In this document: positions 7,271 to 15,233 of the stretch, in pieces
Layout of the letters: each line of letters starts with the position of its first letter
Numbering within the stretch: position 1 is the first letter of the stretch
Source of the DNA: JBBRQP01 sp038226175
GTDB taxonomy: Bacteria > Cyanobacteriota > Cyanobacteriia > Gloeobacterales > Anthocerotibacteraceae
Assembly: GCA_038226175.1 (NCBI GenBank)
Contig: JBBRQP010000057.1
Span: 1 to 19,608, forward strand
Length of the DNA: 19,608 nucleotides
Reading direction: 5' to 3'
Translations under genes and position numbers: made by a program
The notes under the pieces: model-generated
Seen by the model: the letters and a program-made list of their open reading frames with translations, nothing else
The model's database searches: none
What the model was told of the DNA's origin: nothing

Positions 7271-8173
7271 TTAGTAAGCGTTCAAAAATTGTAATTGCTG
7301 ATAAAGCATGGTTAGTTGGGGTGCCGCTTGATCATGAGCTTGAGCGCGGCGTAATGGATAGCCATAAATAGCTTCAAGCTCAAGGGGACGACGGGCATCG
7401 TAGTCTAGTTTCATACTGGTTTGGTAGGGCAACATCTGGTCGGTGGCTGCGAGCATAGCGCTCAGAGCTGTCGTGGGTAACGGATAACCTGTGGCCTCAG
7501 CCAGCGTGAGCACCTCTTGCATCAGGGTCTCGACCAGCGGACGGCTCTGGGTCATCAGTTGCGCCGTTGTCGCATTTAAGACCACTGAGAGGCCATTAAA
7601 AGGCATGTTCCATAGCAACTTTTGCCAACGCGCCGTCTGGAGGTTTTCTGCACACACCACAGGAACGCCAGCATTTTGGAATATTGCAGCTAAGTATGTC
7701 AATCGAGGACTGACACCGGGTTTTTGGAACTCGCCTAAGGTCAATCGTCCTTGATCCAAATGCAAAATTTGTCCGGGTGCAGTTTTGTTGGCACACAAAA
7801 AACAAAGTCCGCCTAGTACCCGCTCAGCACCGACGATTTGAGCCGCAGTTTCCTCAATACCCAAGCCATTTTGAAGCATCACAACTACGCCCTCTGGTTT
7901 CAAAACTGCTGCCAAAAGTTGTGGTAATAGATGATTTTGGGTAGTTTTGAGAGCAACTAAAACCACATCGCAGGGGGGCATCTGTTCCACAGCGGCATAG
8001 GCATTGACCTTGGGTAGCGCAAAGTCCCCATCCTTAGAAATCACGGTGAGTCCATATTCGCGTACATACTCAAAATCTTGGTGAAGTAAAAAATGCATCT
8101 CATAGCCTGCTTGTTGTAGCTTGCTGCCATAAAAACCACCCACTGCACCAGTTCCTAATACAGCAAACTTCAT
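7271..8173 (-). CDS. panE: 2-dehydropantoate 2-reductase (ketopantoate reductase), PanE/ApbA family
   Basis: A 300-residue protein with the N-terminal dinucleotide-binding motif GTGAVGG (7-13), the family signature LQNGLGIEE near residue 100, and the C-terminal helical domain with RWQKLLWNMPFNGLS (containing the candidate catalytic Lys) and LELEAIYG. The family reduces ketopantoate to pantoate with NADPH in pantothenate and CoA synthesis, although paralogues with other substrates exist. The ATG at 8173 overlaps the stop of the upstream ArsR-type regulator in the four bases ATGA, so the two are translationally coupled and probably co-transcribed. Pairing with a winged-helix repressor suggests conditional expression, which is unusual for a plain housekeeping reductase (inference). 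Confidence 0.9.
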   Translation of the reverse strand: MKFAVLGTGAVGGFYGSKLQQAGYEMHFLLHQDFEYVREYGLTVISKDGDFALPKVNAYAAVEQMPPCDVVLVALKTTQNHLLPQLLAAVLKPEGVVVMLQNGLGIEETAAQIVGAERVLGGLCFLCANKTAPGQILHLDQGRLTLGEFQKPGVSPRLTYLAAIFQNAGVPVVCAENLQTARWQKLLWNMPFNGLSVVLNATTAQLMTQSRPLVETLMQEVLTLAEATGYPLPTTALSAMLAATDQMLPYQTSMKLDYDARRPLELEAIYGYPLRRAQAHDQAAPQLTMLYQQLQFLNAY

Positions 8174-8502
8174 GATCCAGGCTGCTCAAGCGAAGCTCCT
8201 ATCGGTGCTGCTCCTAATACTGCGGTGAGTAAACCGGGAAAAAGCAGTTCCAAATCATCGCGCCGTAGGGAATTGAAGAGCTGGGTTCCCTCTTTACGAC
8301 AAGATAAAACTCCGGCCTCACGCAAAATCCGGAAATGGTGCGACATCGTTGACTTGGCAATCGAACAATCTAGAGCTGCACAGGGTTTTTCCCCTTCCAC
8401 CGCCAGACGCTTGACAATTTCTAGTCGTATGGGGTCACCGAGGGCATAGAGCACCCCAGCCAAAGAGATGTCCTTAAGATCAGGTTGATAAAATAACTTC
8501 AT
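8170..8502 (-). CDS. ArsR-family winged-helix transcriptional regulator
   Basis: A 110-residue protein made almost wholly of one winged helix-turn-helix domain. The opening LAGVLYALGDPIRLEIVKRL (14-33) is the ArsR helix 1 signature, the recognition helix is AKSTMSHHFRILREAGVL (49-66), and the wing is CRKEGTQLFNSLR. Cysteines occur at 41, 46 and 68, but not in the ELCVCDL metal site of classic ArsR/SmtB proteins, so the inducer is unknown. The gene is first in a two-gene unit with panE (4-base overlap), and it may control its own operon. No obvious palindromic operator was seen in the 66 bases upstream. Confidence 0.88.
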   Translation of the reverse strand: MKLFYQPDLKDISLAGVLYALGDPIRLEIVKRLAVEGEKPCAALDCSIAKSTMSHHFRILREAGVLSCRKEGTQLFNSLRRDDLELLFPGLLTAVLGAAPIGASLEQPGS

Positions 8503-8568
8503 GCTTGAATTATGCCACCAGCTTGTACGCCAGTTTGTTTATTCGAGAAAGGTGAATCATAGGATGTC

Positions 8569-8961
8569 CTAGCCAATACTGGTCAGCATCAAAGACCCAA
8601 TACAGGCCATACCCGTCGCCCAACATAACGACCGCAACCAAGGCTGATCCAAGATGTAACAGAGACTATAGGCACTGCGAGCCAGCAGATAAACTAACAC
8701 CGAGGTACTGGTCGCCTGAGAGCTTTTAGCCGTCACCAACACCATCAGCGCCGCCGCCAAAAAAAGCCCAAAACTTTCAAAGGCATTTTGGTGAGCCCAG
8801 GTCGCTCGCTTAGCGTAATCAGGAAGTTTATCAAACATCGCCCTAGGAGCAGAAGGCTGAAACCCGGAAGTCAACCGCGCATAGGCCGTTGGGAAAAACG
8901 GTAAATAGATCAATAAAGCTGCACCCATAATGCCATAGAGCAAAACTGAAACATGATTCAC
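8569..8961 (-). CDS. MAPEG-family integral membrane protein
   Basis: A 130-residue protein with four predicted membrane segments (starting SVLLYGIMGAALLIYLPFF) and the MAPEG-like stretch RATWAHQNAFESFGLF. MAPEG proteins include membrane glutathione transferases; in bacteria the substrate is usually unknown. The start is set at the GTG at 8961 because GGAGG lies 7 bases before it and the GTG overlaps the rlmN stop in GTGA. The open frame extends upstream to 9027, but that part lies inside rlmN and lacks family similarity. It is the last gene of the DUF192-rlmN-MAPEG operon. Confidence 0.82.
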   Translation of the reverse strand: MNHVSVLLYGIMGAALLIYLPFFPTAYARLTSGFQPSAPRAMFDKLPDYAKRATWAHQNAFESFGLFLAAALMVLVTAKSSQATSTSVLVYLLARSAYSLCYILDQPWLRSLCWATGMACIGSLMLTSIG

Positions 8962-10010
8962 AGGAGTTCCTCCACGAGAGACGGGGTTAAAGGTTCGGCT
9001 AATTTTTGGCGGCGTAACTGTCCGCAAGCGGCAGATTCGCTCATGCCGCGCGTTTGACGCACTGAAGCAGAGATGCGTTGGTTGGTCAGCGTCTGCAAAA
9101 AACGTTGGACTTGTTTGGGGCTAGGTCGCCGATAATCAGCGTCACTGATCGGATTATAGGGAATGAGATTAACATGACTCTGAAAGCCGCGTACCCGTTC
9201 TGCGAGTTCACGGGCATGAAACTCCTGGTCATTGACCCCAGCCAAGAGCGTGTACTCAAAAGTTACCCGGCGTCCGGTGGTCTGGACATAGGCTTGACAT
9301 TCACTGAGCAGTTCTTCGATAGCGTAAGCTTGCGCACTCGGAATCAACTTCTCGCGTAGGAGTTGGTTGGGCGCGTGAAGGGAAACGGCAAGCGTAGACT
9401 GATGGCGATAGTCTGCCCAAACCCGAATCCGGCCTTTGACCCCGACTGTCGAAACCGTAATATGCCGCTGGGAAATGCCAATATCTTGATTGAGACGCTC
9501 TAGGCTCAGGTGCAGACTCTTGATATTTAACAAAGGTTCGCCCATACCCATAAAGACGACATGGCTAACGCGCCGCCCAAAATCTGCTTGTACCGTTAGC
9601 ACTTGATCGAGAATTTCATGCACCTGCAAATTACGCGCAAACCCAGATTTACCTGTGGCACAAAAAGTACAGGCCATCGGACAGCCCACCTGCGAAGATA
9701 CACAGACCGTCAGTCGTTCACTCGTCGGGATGCCCACCGCTTCAATGGTCTCGCCATCCTTGAGTCTGAGTAAATATTTGACCGTGCCATCGGGACTCGG
9801 GGTACGCAGGATTAACGTCGAACGCCCTACCGGGACAGCAGTATTAGTCTTACGCCAACGTTTGGAGAATACCGTCACATCTTCGAGGGAGCGCAGATTA
9901 CGGGTGTAGAGCCATTGGTGGAGTTGTTTGGCGCGGTAAGCAGGCTCACCTTGATTGACGAGCCAAGTTTCAAGCTGAGGTAGAGATTGACCAAGTAGGG
10001 GCGTATTCAT
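8958..10010 (-). CDS. rlmN: RlmN, dual-specificity 23S rRNA A2503 / tRNA A37 C2-methyltransferase (radical SAM)
   Basis: A 350-residue radical-SAM enzyme. The iron-sulphur site is CPMACTFC (C110, C114, C117), followed by the FMGMGEPL motif (153-160). The second mechanistic cysteine corresponds to C329 in SAACGQL, the residue that carries the methyl group in the family. It methylates A2503 of 23S rRNA in the peptidyl-transferase centre and A37 of some tRNAs, affecting accuracy. The ATG at 10010 overlaps the stop of the DUF192 gene (ATGA), and its own stop overlaps the GTG of the MAPEG gene (GTGA), so three genes form a tightly coupled operon. Length and motifs are normal. Confidence 0.96.
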   Translation of the reverse strand: MNTPLLGQSLPQLETWLVNQGEPAYRAKQLHQWLYTRNLRSLEDVTVFSKRWRKTNTAVPVGRSTLILRTPSPDGTVKYLLRLKDGETIEAVGIPTSERLTVCVSSQVGCPMACTFCATGKSGFARNLQVHEILDQVLTVQADFGRRVSHVVFMGMGEPLLNIKSLHLSLERLNQDIGISQRHITVSTVGVKGRIRVWADYRHQSTLAVSLHAPNQLLREKLIPSAQAYAIEELLSECQAYVQTTGRRVTFEYTLLAGVNDQEFHARELAERVRGFQSHVNLIPYNPISDADYRRPSPKQVQRFLQTLTNQRISASVRQTRGMSESAACGQLRRQKLAEPLTPSLVEELL

Positions 10011-10504
10011 CGTTGGGTAATGGGTGAGAGATAGATAGGGCTAGCTAAAAAACTAACTGGAACCGGGTCTTTAACCTTAAGTTTTAGGGCACTAATTTGT
10101 CCAGCGCGTAGTTCGAGAACTTGATCAACCATGACCTTAGAGGGATACAAGGGACAATTTTTGGCTTCGGGACAGGGTTTAGCTTTTTCGGTTAAGCTGG
10201 CGATTTTGCCTTGCTGAATAAAAACCATATCAATTGGCGTATAGCAGTGGGCCATCCAAAAACTAATATATTGCGGTTGTGGCAACATAAATAACATGCC
10301 CCGGTCAGCGGGAATATCCTTGCGTCCCATCAGGCCAATCATCATCTCTTGACTAGTGCGGGCCACTTCGAGGTTGACCGTTTGGCTACCAAGTTGAACC
10401 TTGGCAGTGATGGGCAAATATTGAACCGTTTGCGCGCCTACGACTGTACTTGCCCAGCTCCAGCTCAAAACAGCTAGTAAAATTTTGTAGCCTGTGTTTT
10501 TCAT
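10007..10504 (-). CDS. Exported DUF192-family protein
   Basis: A 165-residue protein with a clear Sec signal peptide (MKNTGYKILLAVLSWSWAST, cleavage probably after VVGA). One DUF192 domain follows: VNLEVARTSQEMMIGLMGRK, RGMLFML, ISFWMAHCYTPIDMVFI and VLELRAGQI. The family's function is not established; its members are small beta-barrel periplasmic proteins. A cysteine pair (KPCPEAKNC) lies in the middle loop. It is the first gene of the operon with rlmN (ATGA overlap) and the MAPEG protein. It diverges from rlmH across 84 bases, which should contain both promoters; none is clear enough to call. Confidence 0.88.
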   Translation of the reverse strand: MKNTGYKILLAVLSWSWASTVVGAQTVQYLPITAKVQLGSQTVNLEVARTSQEMMIGLMGRKDIPADRGMLFMLPQPQYISFWMAHCYTPIDMVFIQQGKIASLTEKAKPCPEAKNCPLYPSKVMVDQVLELRAGQISALKLKVKDPVPVSFLASPIYLSPITQR

Positions 10505-10588
10505 GACGTTATTGCTTTGGCTCTTTATCTATAGTAACGGGTTGCGCAAAAAACAAGAGTTACAACCGCAAGCGATACACTGACTACC

Positions 10589-11038
10589 ATGTGGCGCGTC
10601 ATCACCATCGGCAATCTTACCGCGACTTCTCCCTACGACGGCGCTTGTCGTGATTATCAGCAGCGCATCAAACGCTATGCAGCTTTTGAGTTGCTTGAGC
10701 TGAAGCCCCAAAAGGGCGGGGATACCCAGAGTATTCTCAAAAAAGAAGCCCAGTTACTGCAGCCGTATTTGCCAGCTAGTTCACAGACTATCTTGCTTGA
10801 TGAACGGGGTAAGCACCTAACTACGCTCGAATTAACCCGTTGGCTTGCCCGACAGCCGGATTGGACTTTTGTGATCGGCTCCGCTTGGGGCTTACATGTA
10901 GACATCAAATGCGCTGCCCCCCAGCAGCTCGCGCTTTCGGCTTTGACCTTGCCTCACGAATTAGCCCGGGTAGTTTTGTTGGAGCAGCTCTATCGGGTTT
11001 TGACGATTTTGGCGGGGCATCCTTATCATCATCCGTAA
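10589..11038 (+). CDS. rlmH: RlmH, 23S rRNA pseudouridine-1915 N3-methyltransferase (SPOUT family)
   Basis: A 149-residue protein of normal family length. Visible motifs are LLDERGK (69-75), the knot-forming glycine-rich loop FVIGSAWGL (94-102; most relatives have GG where this has GS), LPHELARVVLLEQLYR (121-136) and the C-terminal YHHP that helps form the active site. RlmH methylates pseudouridine 1915 in helix 69 of 23S rRNA on assembled ribosomes. The gene stands alone upstream of psbD, with 290 bases between. Confidence 0.94.
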   Translation: MWRVITIGNLTATSPYDGACRDYQQRIKRYAAFELLELKPQKGGDTQSILKKEAQLLQPYLPASSQTILLDERGKHLTTLELTRWLARQPDWTFVIGSAWGLHVDIKCAAPQQLALSALTLPHELARVVLLEQLYRVLTILAGHPYHHP

Positions 11039-11169
11039 CGAAAATTAACAAACATCTCCTGATTTATTTAATAATCTTAGGCTTTACGGCTTAAAATAGG
11101 GGTCTAGAAGTCTCTTGAACGCAAGAAAAAAGGCTTTTCTGAGAAAAAAGTACGTTTTCCTTGAAAAAA

Positions 11170-11204
11170 AGTTTACATTCCGCTACAAATGGAACGTGTA
11201 AACT
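11170..11204. promoter_or_regulatory. Inverted repeat in the psbD upstream region, possible operator or leader structure
   Basis: AGTTTACA (11170-11177) and TGTAAACT (11197-11204) form a perfect 8-base inverted repeat. Inside it, TTCC (11178-11181) and GGAA (11191-11194) extend the pairing after a two-base bulge. A TTTACA that could serve as a -35 element lies within the left arm. No T run follows on the plus strand. It could be a protein-binding palindrome or an RNA hairpin; its place about 125 bases before psbD suggests control of the psbD-psbC operon (inference). Confidence 0.5.
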
Positions 11205-11270
11205 CTTCAGAGTCCTTTTGAAAAGCTGGAGCGCGGCCTTTCCCCTAGTGGGTGAACCGTGTTTCTGCTA

Positions 11271-11292
11271 TTACAGGAAGCAATTTCTGTAA
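11271..11292 (+). promoter_or_regulatory. Hairpin in the psbD 5' leader
   Basis: TTACAGGAA (11271-11279), loop GCAA, TTTCTGTAA (11284-11292) pair over nine positions including one G-U pair. The structure ends 36 bases before the psbD ATG and 22 bases before its GGAG ribosome binding site (11315-11318). Its position suits a leader stem that affects translation or mRNA stability; this is inference. Confidence 0.5.
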
Positions 11293-11328
11293 CTAAGAGA
11301 CCCTTTTACTTTATGGAGCTGCCAAAAA

Positions 11329-12387
11329 ATGACTATTGCAGTAGGGAGACAGGAGCAGAACCAGGGATGGTTTGACACCCTGGATGACTGGCTCAAAAAA
11401 GACCGCTTTGTTTTTATCGGGTGGTCAGGACTGTTGTTCTTCCCCACCGCTTACATGGCGGTTGGTGGTTGGATGACGGGTATTACCTTCGCCACTAGCT
11501 GGTACACCCACGGGTTGGCGAGTTCCTTCCTTGAAGGTTGTAACTTCTTTACCGCCGCCGTAAGTTCTCCGGCTGATGCCATGGGTCACTCCTTGATCCT
11601 ACTGTGGGGTCCGGAAGCCCAAGGTGATTTCCAACGTTGGTGCCAATTGGGCGGACTGTGGACTTTTGTTGGGTTTCATGGTGCATTAGCCCTGATCGGC
11701 TTTATGTTGCGTCAGTTTGAAGTTTCTCGTTTGCTCGGCATTCGTCCTTATAACGCCATTGCGTTCTCGGCTCCTATCGCCGTTTTTGTCTCTGTATTTT
11801 TGATTTACCCCTTAGGTCAGCACTCTTGGTTCTTCGGACCGAGCTTTGGTGTAAACGGTATTTTCCGTTTCCTCTTGTTCTTCCAAGGTTTCCACAACTG
11901 GACCCTTAACCCCTTCCATATGATGGGCGTTGCTGGTGTCTTGGGTGGTGCGCTGTTGTGTGCCATTCACGGCGCGACGGTTGAAAACACCTTGTTTGAA
12001 GATGGCAACGGTGCCAACACCTTCAAAGCCTTTGACCCGACCCAAGAAGAAGAAACCTACTCGATGTTGTTGGCCAACCGTTTTTGGAGCCAAATCTTCG
12101 GGATTGCTTTCTCTAACAAACGTTGGTTGCACTTCTTTATGCTGTTTGTCCCTGTGACAGGCCTATGGATGGCTTCAATCGGGATTGTTGGTGTGGCCTT
12201 GAACTTACGGGCTTACGAATTTGTGTCTCAAGAAGTTCGCGCTGCCCAAGACCCCGAGTTTGAAACCTTGTATACCGCTAATATCTTGATTAACGAAGGT
12301 ATTCGTGCCTGGATGGGTCCTTATGACCAACCGCACGCTGGCCTCGAATTCCCTGAGGAGGTATTGCCCCGTGGTAACGCGCTTTGA
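11329..12387 (+). CDS. psbD: Photosystem II reaction centre protein D2
   Basis: A 352-residue D2 protein with five membrane helices. Key residues are present: H117 (accessory chlorophyll), Q129 (pheophytin), Y160 (TyrD) with H189, H197 (P680 chlorophyll), and H214 and H268 (non-haem iron). The ending FPEEVLPRGNAL is canonical. With D1 it binds the electron-transfer cofactors of photosystem II in the thylakoid or photosynthetic membrane. A GGAG lies 10 bases before the ATG. The stop lies 17 bases inside psbC, the usual overlap. Several positions differ from the highly conserved consensus, notably FGPSFGVNGIFRF, where most D2 proteins have FAPSFGVAAIFRF, close to TyrD. All the ligands are kept, so it should be functional. 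Confidence 0.98.
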   Translation: MTIAVGRQEQNQGWFDTLDDWLKKDRFVFIGWSGLLFFPTAYMAVGGWMTGITFATSWYTHGLASSFLEGCNFFTAAVSSPADAMGHSLILLWGPEAQGDFQRWCQLGGLWTFVGFHGALALIGFMLRQFEVSRLLGIRPYNAIAFSAPIAVFVSVFLIYPLGQHSWFFGPSFGVNGIFRFLLFFQGFHNWTLNPFHMMGVAGVLGGALLCAIHGATVENTLFEDGNGANTFKAFDPTQEEETYSMLLANRFWSQIFGIAFSNKRWLHFFMLFVPVTGLWMASIGIVGVALNLRAYEFVSQEVRAAQDPEFETLYTANILINEGIRAWMGPYDQPHAGLEFPEEVLPRGNAL

Positions 12388-13891
12388 TACAACGTTTGAT
12401 GCCCAGGCCATCTCTGGGCGCCAAGAAGATTTTGCTTGGTGGTCAGGTAATGCTCGTCTTATCAATCTTTCGGGCAAACTCCTCGGTGCTCACGTTGCCC
12501 ACGGCGGTCTAATCGTCTTCTGGGCAGGTGCAATGTGCCTGTTTGAATTAGCTCACTACAACACGGCTAAGCCGATGTATGAGCAAGGTCTGATTCTGTT
12601 GCCCCACCTCGCCACCCTTGGCTGGGGCGGTACCGCAGAAAATCCGATGATTGGCGGTGTAGTCTCTGACACTTGGGCTTTCTTTGTGGTTGGGGTACTA
12701 CACTTGATCTCCTCACTAGTCTTGGGTCTGGGTGGTATTTACCACTCGATCTGGGGGCCTGAAGTTCTAACCGGATTTTTTGGTTATGACTGGAAAGACA
12801 AAAATAAGATGACGACCATTATTGGTATTCACTTAATTTTGTTGGGTTGCGGCGCCTTTCTGTTGGTCTTCAAGGCCATCGGTTTCTTTGGCTTCGCTGG
12901 AGCTGGTGTCTATGACCCTTGGGCTAAGGTGCTATCTGCTTGTGTAGATGGTTATCCCTGCGTCAATGGTCAAGGTATCTTGCCTCAGTCCATCCCTACC
13001 CCTTCTGGCTTGATCCAAGTCAATGGTGGTGCGGTGCGGACAATCATGAGTCCAACCCTTGATCCGGCGATCATCTTTGGTTACGTTGCCAAATCATTCT
13101 TTGGTGGTGAAGGCTGGCTCATCTCCGTGGATAACCTCGAAGATGTCATCGGCGGTCACATCTACATTGGTTTGATTTGTATTGGTGGTGGTATCTGGCA
13201 CATTGCCACACGCCCCTTCAAATGGGCTGAGAAAGCCTTGGTTTGGTCTGGTGAGGCGTATCTCTCCTACTCTCTAGGTGCATTGTCTCTAATGGGCTTT
13301 ATTGCTGCCGCCTATGTGTGGTTTAACAATACAGTTTACCCTTCAGAGTTTTATGGCCCGACCAACTCCGAAGCTGCTCAAGGTCAAGATTTCACCTTCA
13401 TGCAACGTGACTTGCGCCTCGGGGTTGACATCGGTTCTGCTCAAGGCCCAACGGGTCTGGGTAAATACCTGATGCGCTCTCCTACTGGCACAATCATCTT
13501 TGGTGGTGAATCGATGCGCTTCTGGGCAACCAAAAGCCCTCACCTTGAGCCTTTCAAAGGCACCGATGCAACAGGTCAGAAAAATGGTACTGGCTATGCA
13601 ATTGACAAGCTAGCGACCACGGCTCAACCCTGGCAGATTCGGCGCGCTGCTGAATTCATGACCCATGCCCCAATTGGTTCTCTGAACTCGGTAGGTGGTG
13701 TGGCAACTGAAATCAATACTATTAACTACGTTAGCCCTCGGACTTGGCTATCAGCCTCTCACTTCTTGCTTGGTTTCTTCTTACTAGTCGGACACCTCTG
13801 GCACGCTGGTCGTGCACGGGCTGCCTTTGCTGGTTTTGAGAAAGGAATCAACCGCGAGACAGGTGAAAAGCTTGCCCAAACCAGTTACTAA
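12371..13891 (+). CDS. psbC: Photosystem II inner antenna protein CP43, with enlarged lumenal loop C
   Basis: CP43 binds antenna chlorophylls and gives two residues to the oxygen-evolving centre; here these are E380 and R383 in FGGESMRFW (E354 and R357 in standard numbering). The GTG at 12371 is chosen because GAGGAGGT (12355-12362) lies 8 bases upstream, the known psbC arrangement inside psbD. An in-frame ATG at 12323 would add residues resembling the historical longer annotation. From the GTG the protein has 506 residues, clearly longer than the roughly 450-460 usual for this start. The extra length is mainly at residues 186-226, between YDPWA and SPTLDP, where about 41 residues replace about 10, with C191 and C197. 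A smaller insertion lies in lumenal loop A (GGTAENPMIGG). The frame is unbroken and the flanking helices are canonical. Confidence 0.97.
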   Translation: MVTRFDTTFDAQAISGRQEDFAWWSGNARLINLSGKLLGAHVAHGGLIVFWAGAMCLFELAHYNTAKPMYEQGLILLPHLATLGWGGTAENPMIGGVVSDTWAFFVVGVLHLISSLVLGLGGIYHSIWGPEVLTGFFGYDWKDKNKMTTIIGIHLILLGCGAFLLVFKAIGFFGFAGAGVYDPWAKVLSACVDGYPCVNGQGILPQSIPTPSGLIQVNGGAVRTIMSPTLDPAIIFGYVAKSFFGGEGWLISVDNLEDVIGGHIYIGLICIGGGIWHIATRPFKWAEKALVWSGEAYLSYSLGALSLMGFIAAAYVWFNNTVYPSEFYGPTNSEAAQGQDFTFMQRDLRLGVDIGSAQGPTGLGKYLMRSPTGTIIFGGESMRFWATKSPHLEPFKGTDATGQKNGTGYAIDKLATTAQPWQIRRAAEFMTHAPIGSLNSVGGVATEINTINYVSPRTWLSASHFLLGFFLLVGHLWHAGRARAAFAGFEKGINRETGEKLAQTSY

Positions 13892-13913
13892 TTAGTTGAG
13901 TGGATAAGATATC

Positions 13914-13940
13914 TCCCCTGCTTCGGCGGGGGATTTTTTT
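13914..13940 (+). terminator. Intrinsic terminator of psbD-psbC
   Basis: TCCCCTGC (13914-13921), UUCG-type tetraloop TTCG, GCGGGGGA (13926-13933), then seven T. This is an 8-base, GC-rich stem with one T-G pair, starting 22 bases after the psbC stop; a textbook rho-independent terminator. Confidence 0.92.
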
Positions 13941-14026
13941 GTGGAAAACTCCCGCCAATACTATCCCAAAAACAGAAGAAAACAACTACGCAAGATTAAC
14001 CGGCTGATATTTTTATCTACAAGAAT

Positions 14027-14750
14027 TTATAACCCTTTGAAGAGGGTTTGGAGAACCACAAAATCGGATGGGGGCTTGGTGAGATAACTCAGGCTAGCCG
14101 CTTCTACCATTTTGTTGTAGGCGGCTAGGGCAATCGTGAATTGGCCTTGATTGATTTTGTCCTGAGAGACTGTAAGACAACCAAATTAGCCAATACCTGC
14201 CGGGTTAAGGCTGCTGGGAACCAGTACTGAGGGTTAGCTTAGTCACCAGAGCATCAATCTGTTGGTCTTGACTGACCGAACGACTAGGTGCAGTAATTAG
14301 TCCCGCTATTATTTGTTGGAGATTAAACTCATTTTGTAAACTGACCAAATTACCCGCTTGGAGCTGAGATCACGCGCTTGCCATTAGCATCAAGTCTGGC
14401 GGTCAAAACTGGGTTATAAATGGCGGGAAGGCGGGGTGCAACAGCATCGTCTATGGTGACGGAGACACCAGAAAATACGGGAGTTTGTAAACGTGCAGGC
14501 TGGCCTTGAGCGACCCACAATAATTGCACAGCTAGACCAACACTCATCAAAAGACGTTTAGAAACTAAATGCGCCCACAGGAGCAGGTGGTGGAGCCAGC
14601 ACCAGAAACCGGGTTATCGGTGCAGGCATCAGCCCACTGACGGTAAACTAGTTCGGGCAAGGCGGTTTGAGCAGAAACCACTTGTCAAGCCAAGGTCAAA
14701 GTTGCCGCCAGAGCGGGAACTACTTTGAGGGAACAATTGGAAACTAACAT
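14027..14750 (-). pseudogene. Decayed gene for an exported protein of unknown family
   Basis: The minus strand from an ATG at 14750 reads as an exported protein: signal peptide MLVSNCSLKVVPALAATLTL, then QVVSAQTALPELVYRQWADA. A TGA interrupts at codon 22 (14685-14687, probably from TGG). Coding sense then jumps frame near 14585 into LLMSVGLAVQLLWVAQGQPA and VTIDDAVAPRLPAIYNPVLT, again near 14360 into NEFNLQQIIAGLITAPSRSV, near 14220 into FPAALTRQVLANLVVLQSL, and near 14165 into QFTIALAAYNKMVEAA and LTKPPSDFVVLQTLFKGL, ending at a TAA (14027-14029). At least five lesions in about 720 bases make a pseudogene far likelier than scattered errors. I do not recognise the family. It lies between the psbC terminator and tuf, and does not disturb either. 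Confidence 0.7.
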
Positions 14751-15233
14751 TGAAGTCACCTTTAAAATGTGTGAACACTGAACGCGACAATACTAATGAC
14801 CTGATTACGTCTTAATCCACGGTCGATACGACTGCCAGCCTCTTGCCAAAGATGAGTGTATGAGGCGAAGGTTAAGATAACATTAGCTACGAAAATATTT
14901 TTTGGTACCTTTACCCTTGATTATTTTTCAGAGATCTGATATGTCTTTAGCAATCCAAAAATCATGGCGACCATAGACATCAAGCAGCATCAGACTAAAC
15001 GCCTAGTTTTTAGCGGTTTTTTCCTTGTGAACAGTATCCTCAAGATGAGGAGGAAATTGATCTGGCACTGCTATGGTCACAATTGACACTTACCCCAAAG
15101 ATTTGTTAAATTGAGTACTTGTCGCCTTTCTCACTGAGAGGCAGAGGGTCATGGGTGTCACGATACCCTAGACCCTAACCCGTGCCCCAACGGTCGGCGA
15201 CGCACCGCTCACCGCTGACAAGGAAGTTAACCT
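14751..15233. other. Intergenic region and leader upstream of tuf
   Basis: No gene can be supported in these 483 bases. The tuf ribosome binding site is AAGGAAG (15220-15226), 7 bases before the ATG. A stem GCC-tt-TCTC / GAGA-GGC with loop ACT lies at 15124-15142 and could be part of the tuf leader. A weak bulged hairpin followed by T residues lies near 15000-15028. A 20-codon minus-strand frame within about 14934-14995 (MLLDVYGRHDFWIAKDISDL) looks faintly protein-like but has no context. The promoter of tuf must lie here but could not be identified. Confidence 0.5.

Noticed and set aside
15000..15028. Bulged hairpin followed by six T, terminator-like
   Set aside because: The stem is short and bulged, and no gene that needs termination ends upstream on that strand.
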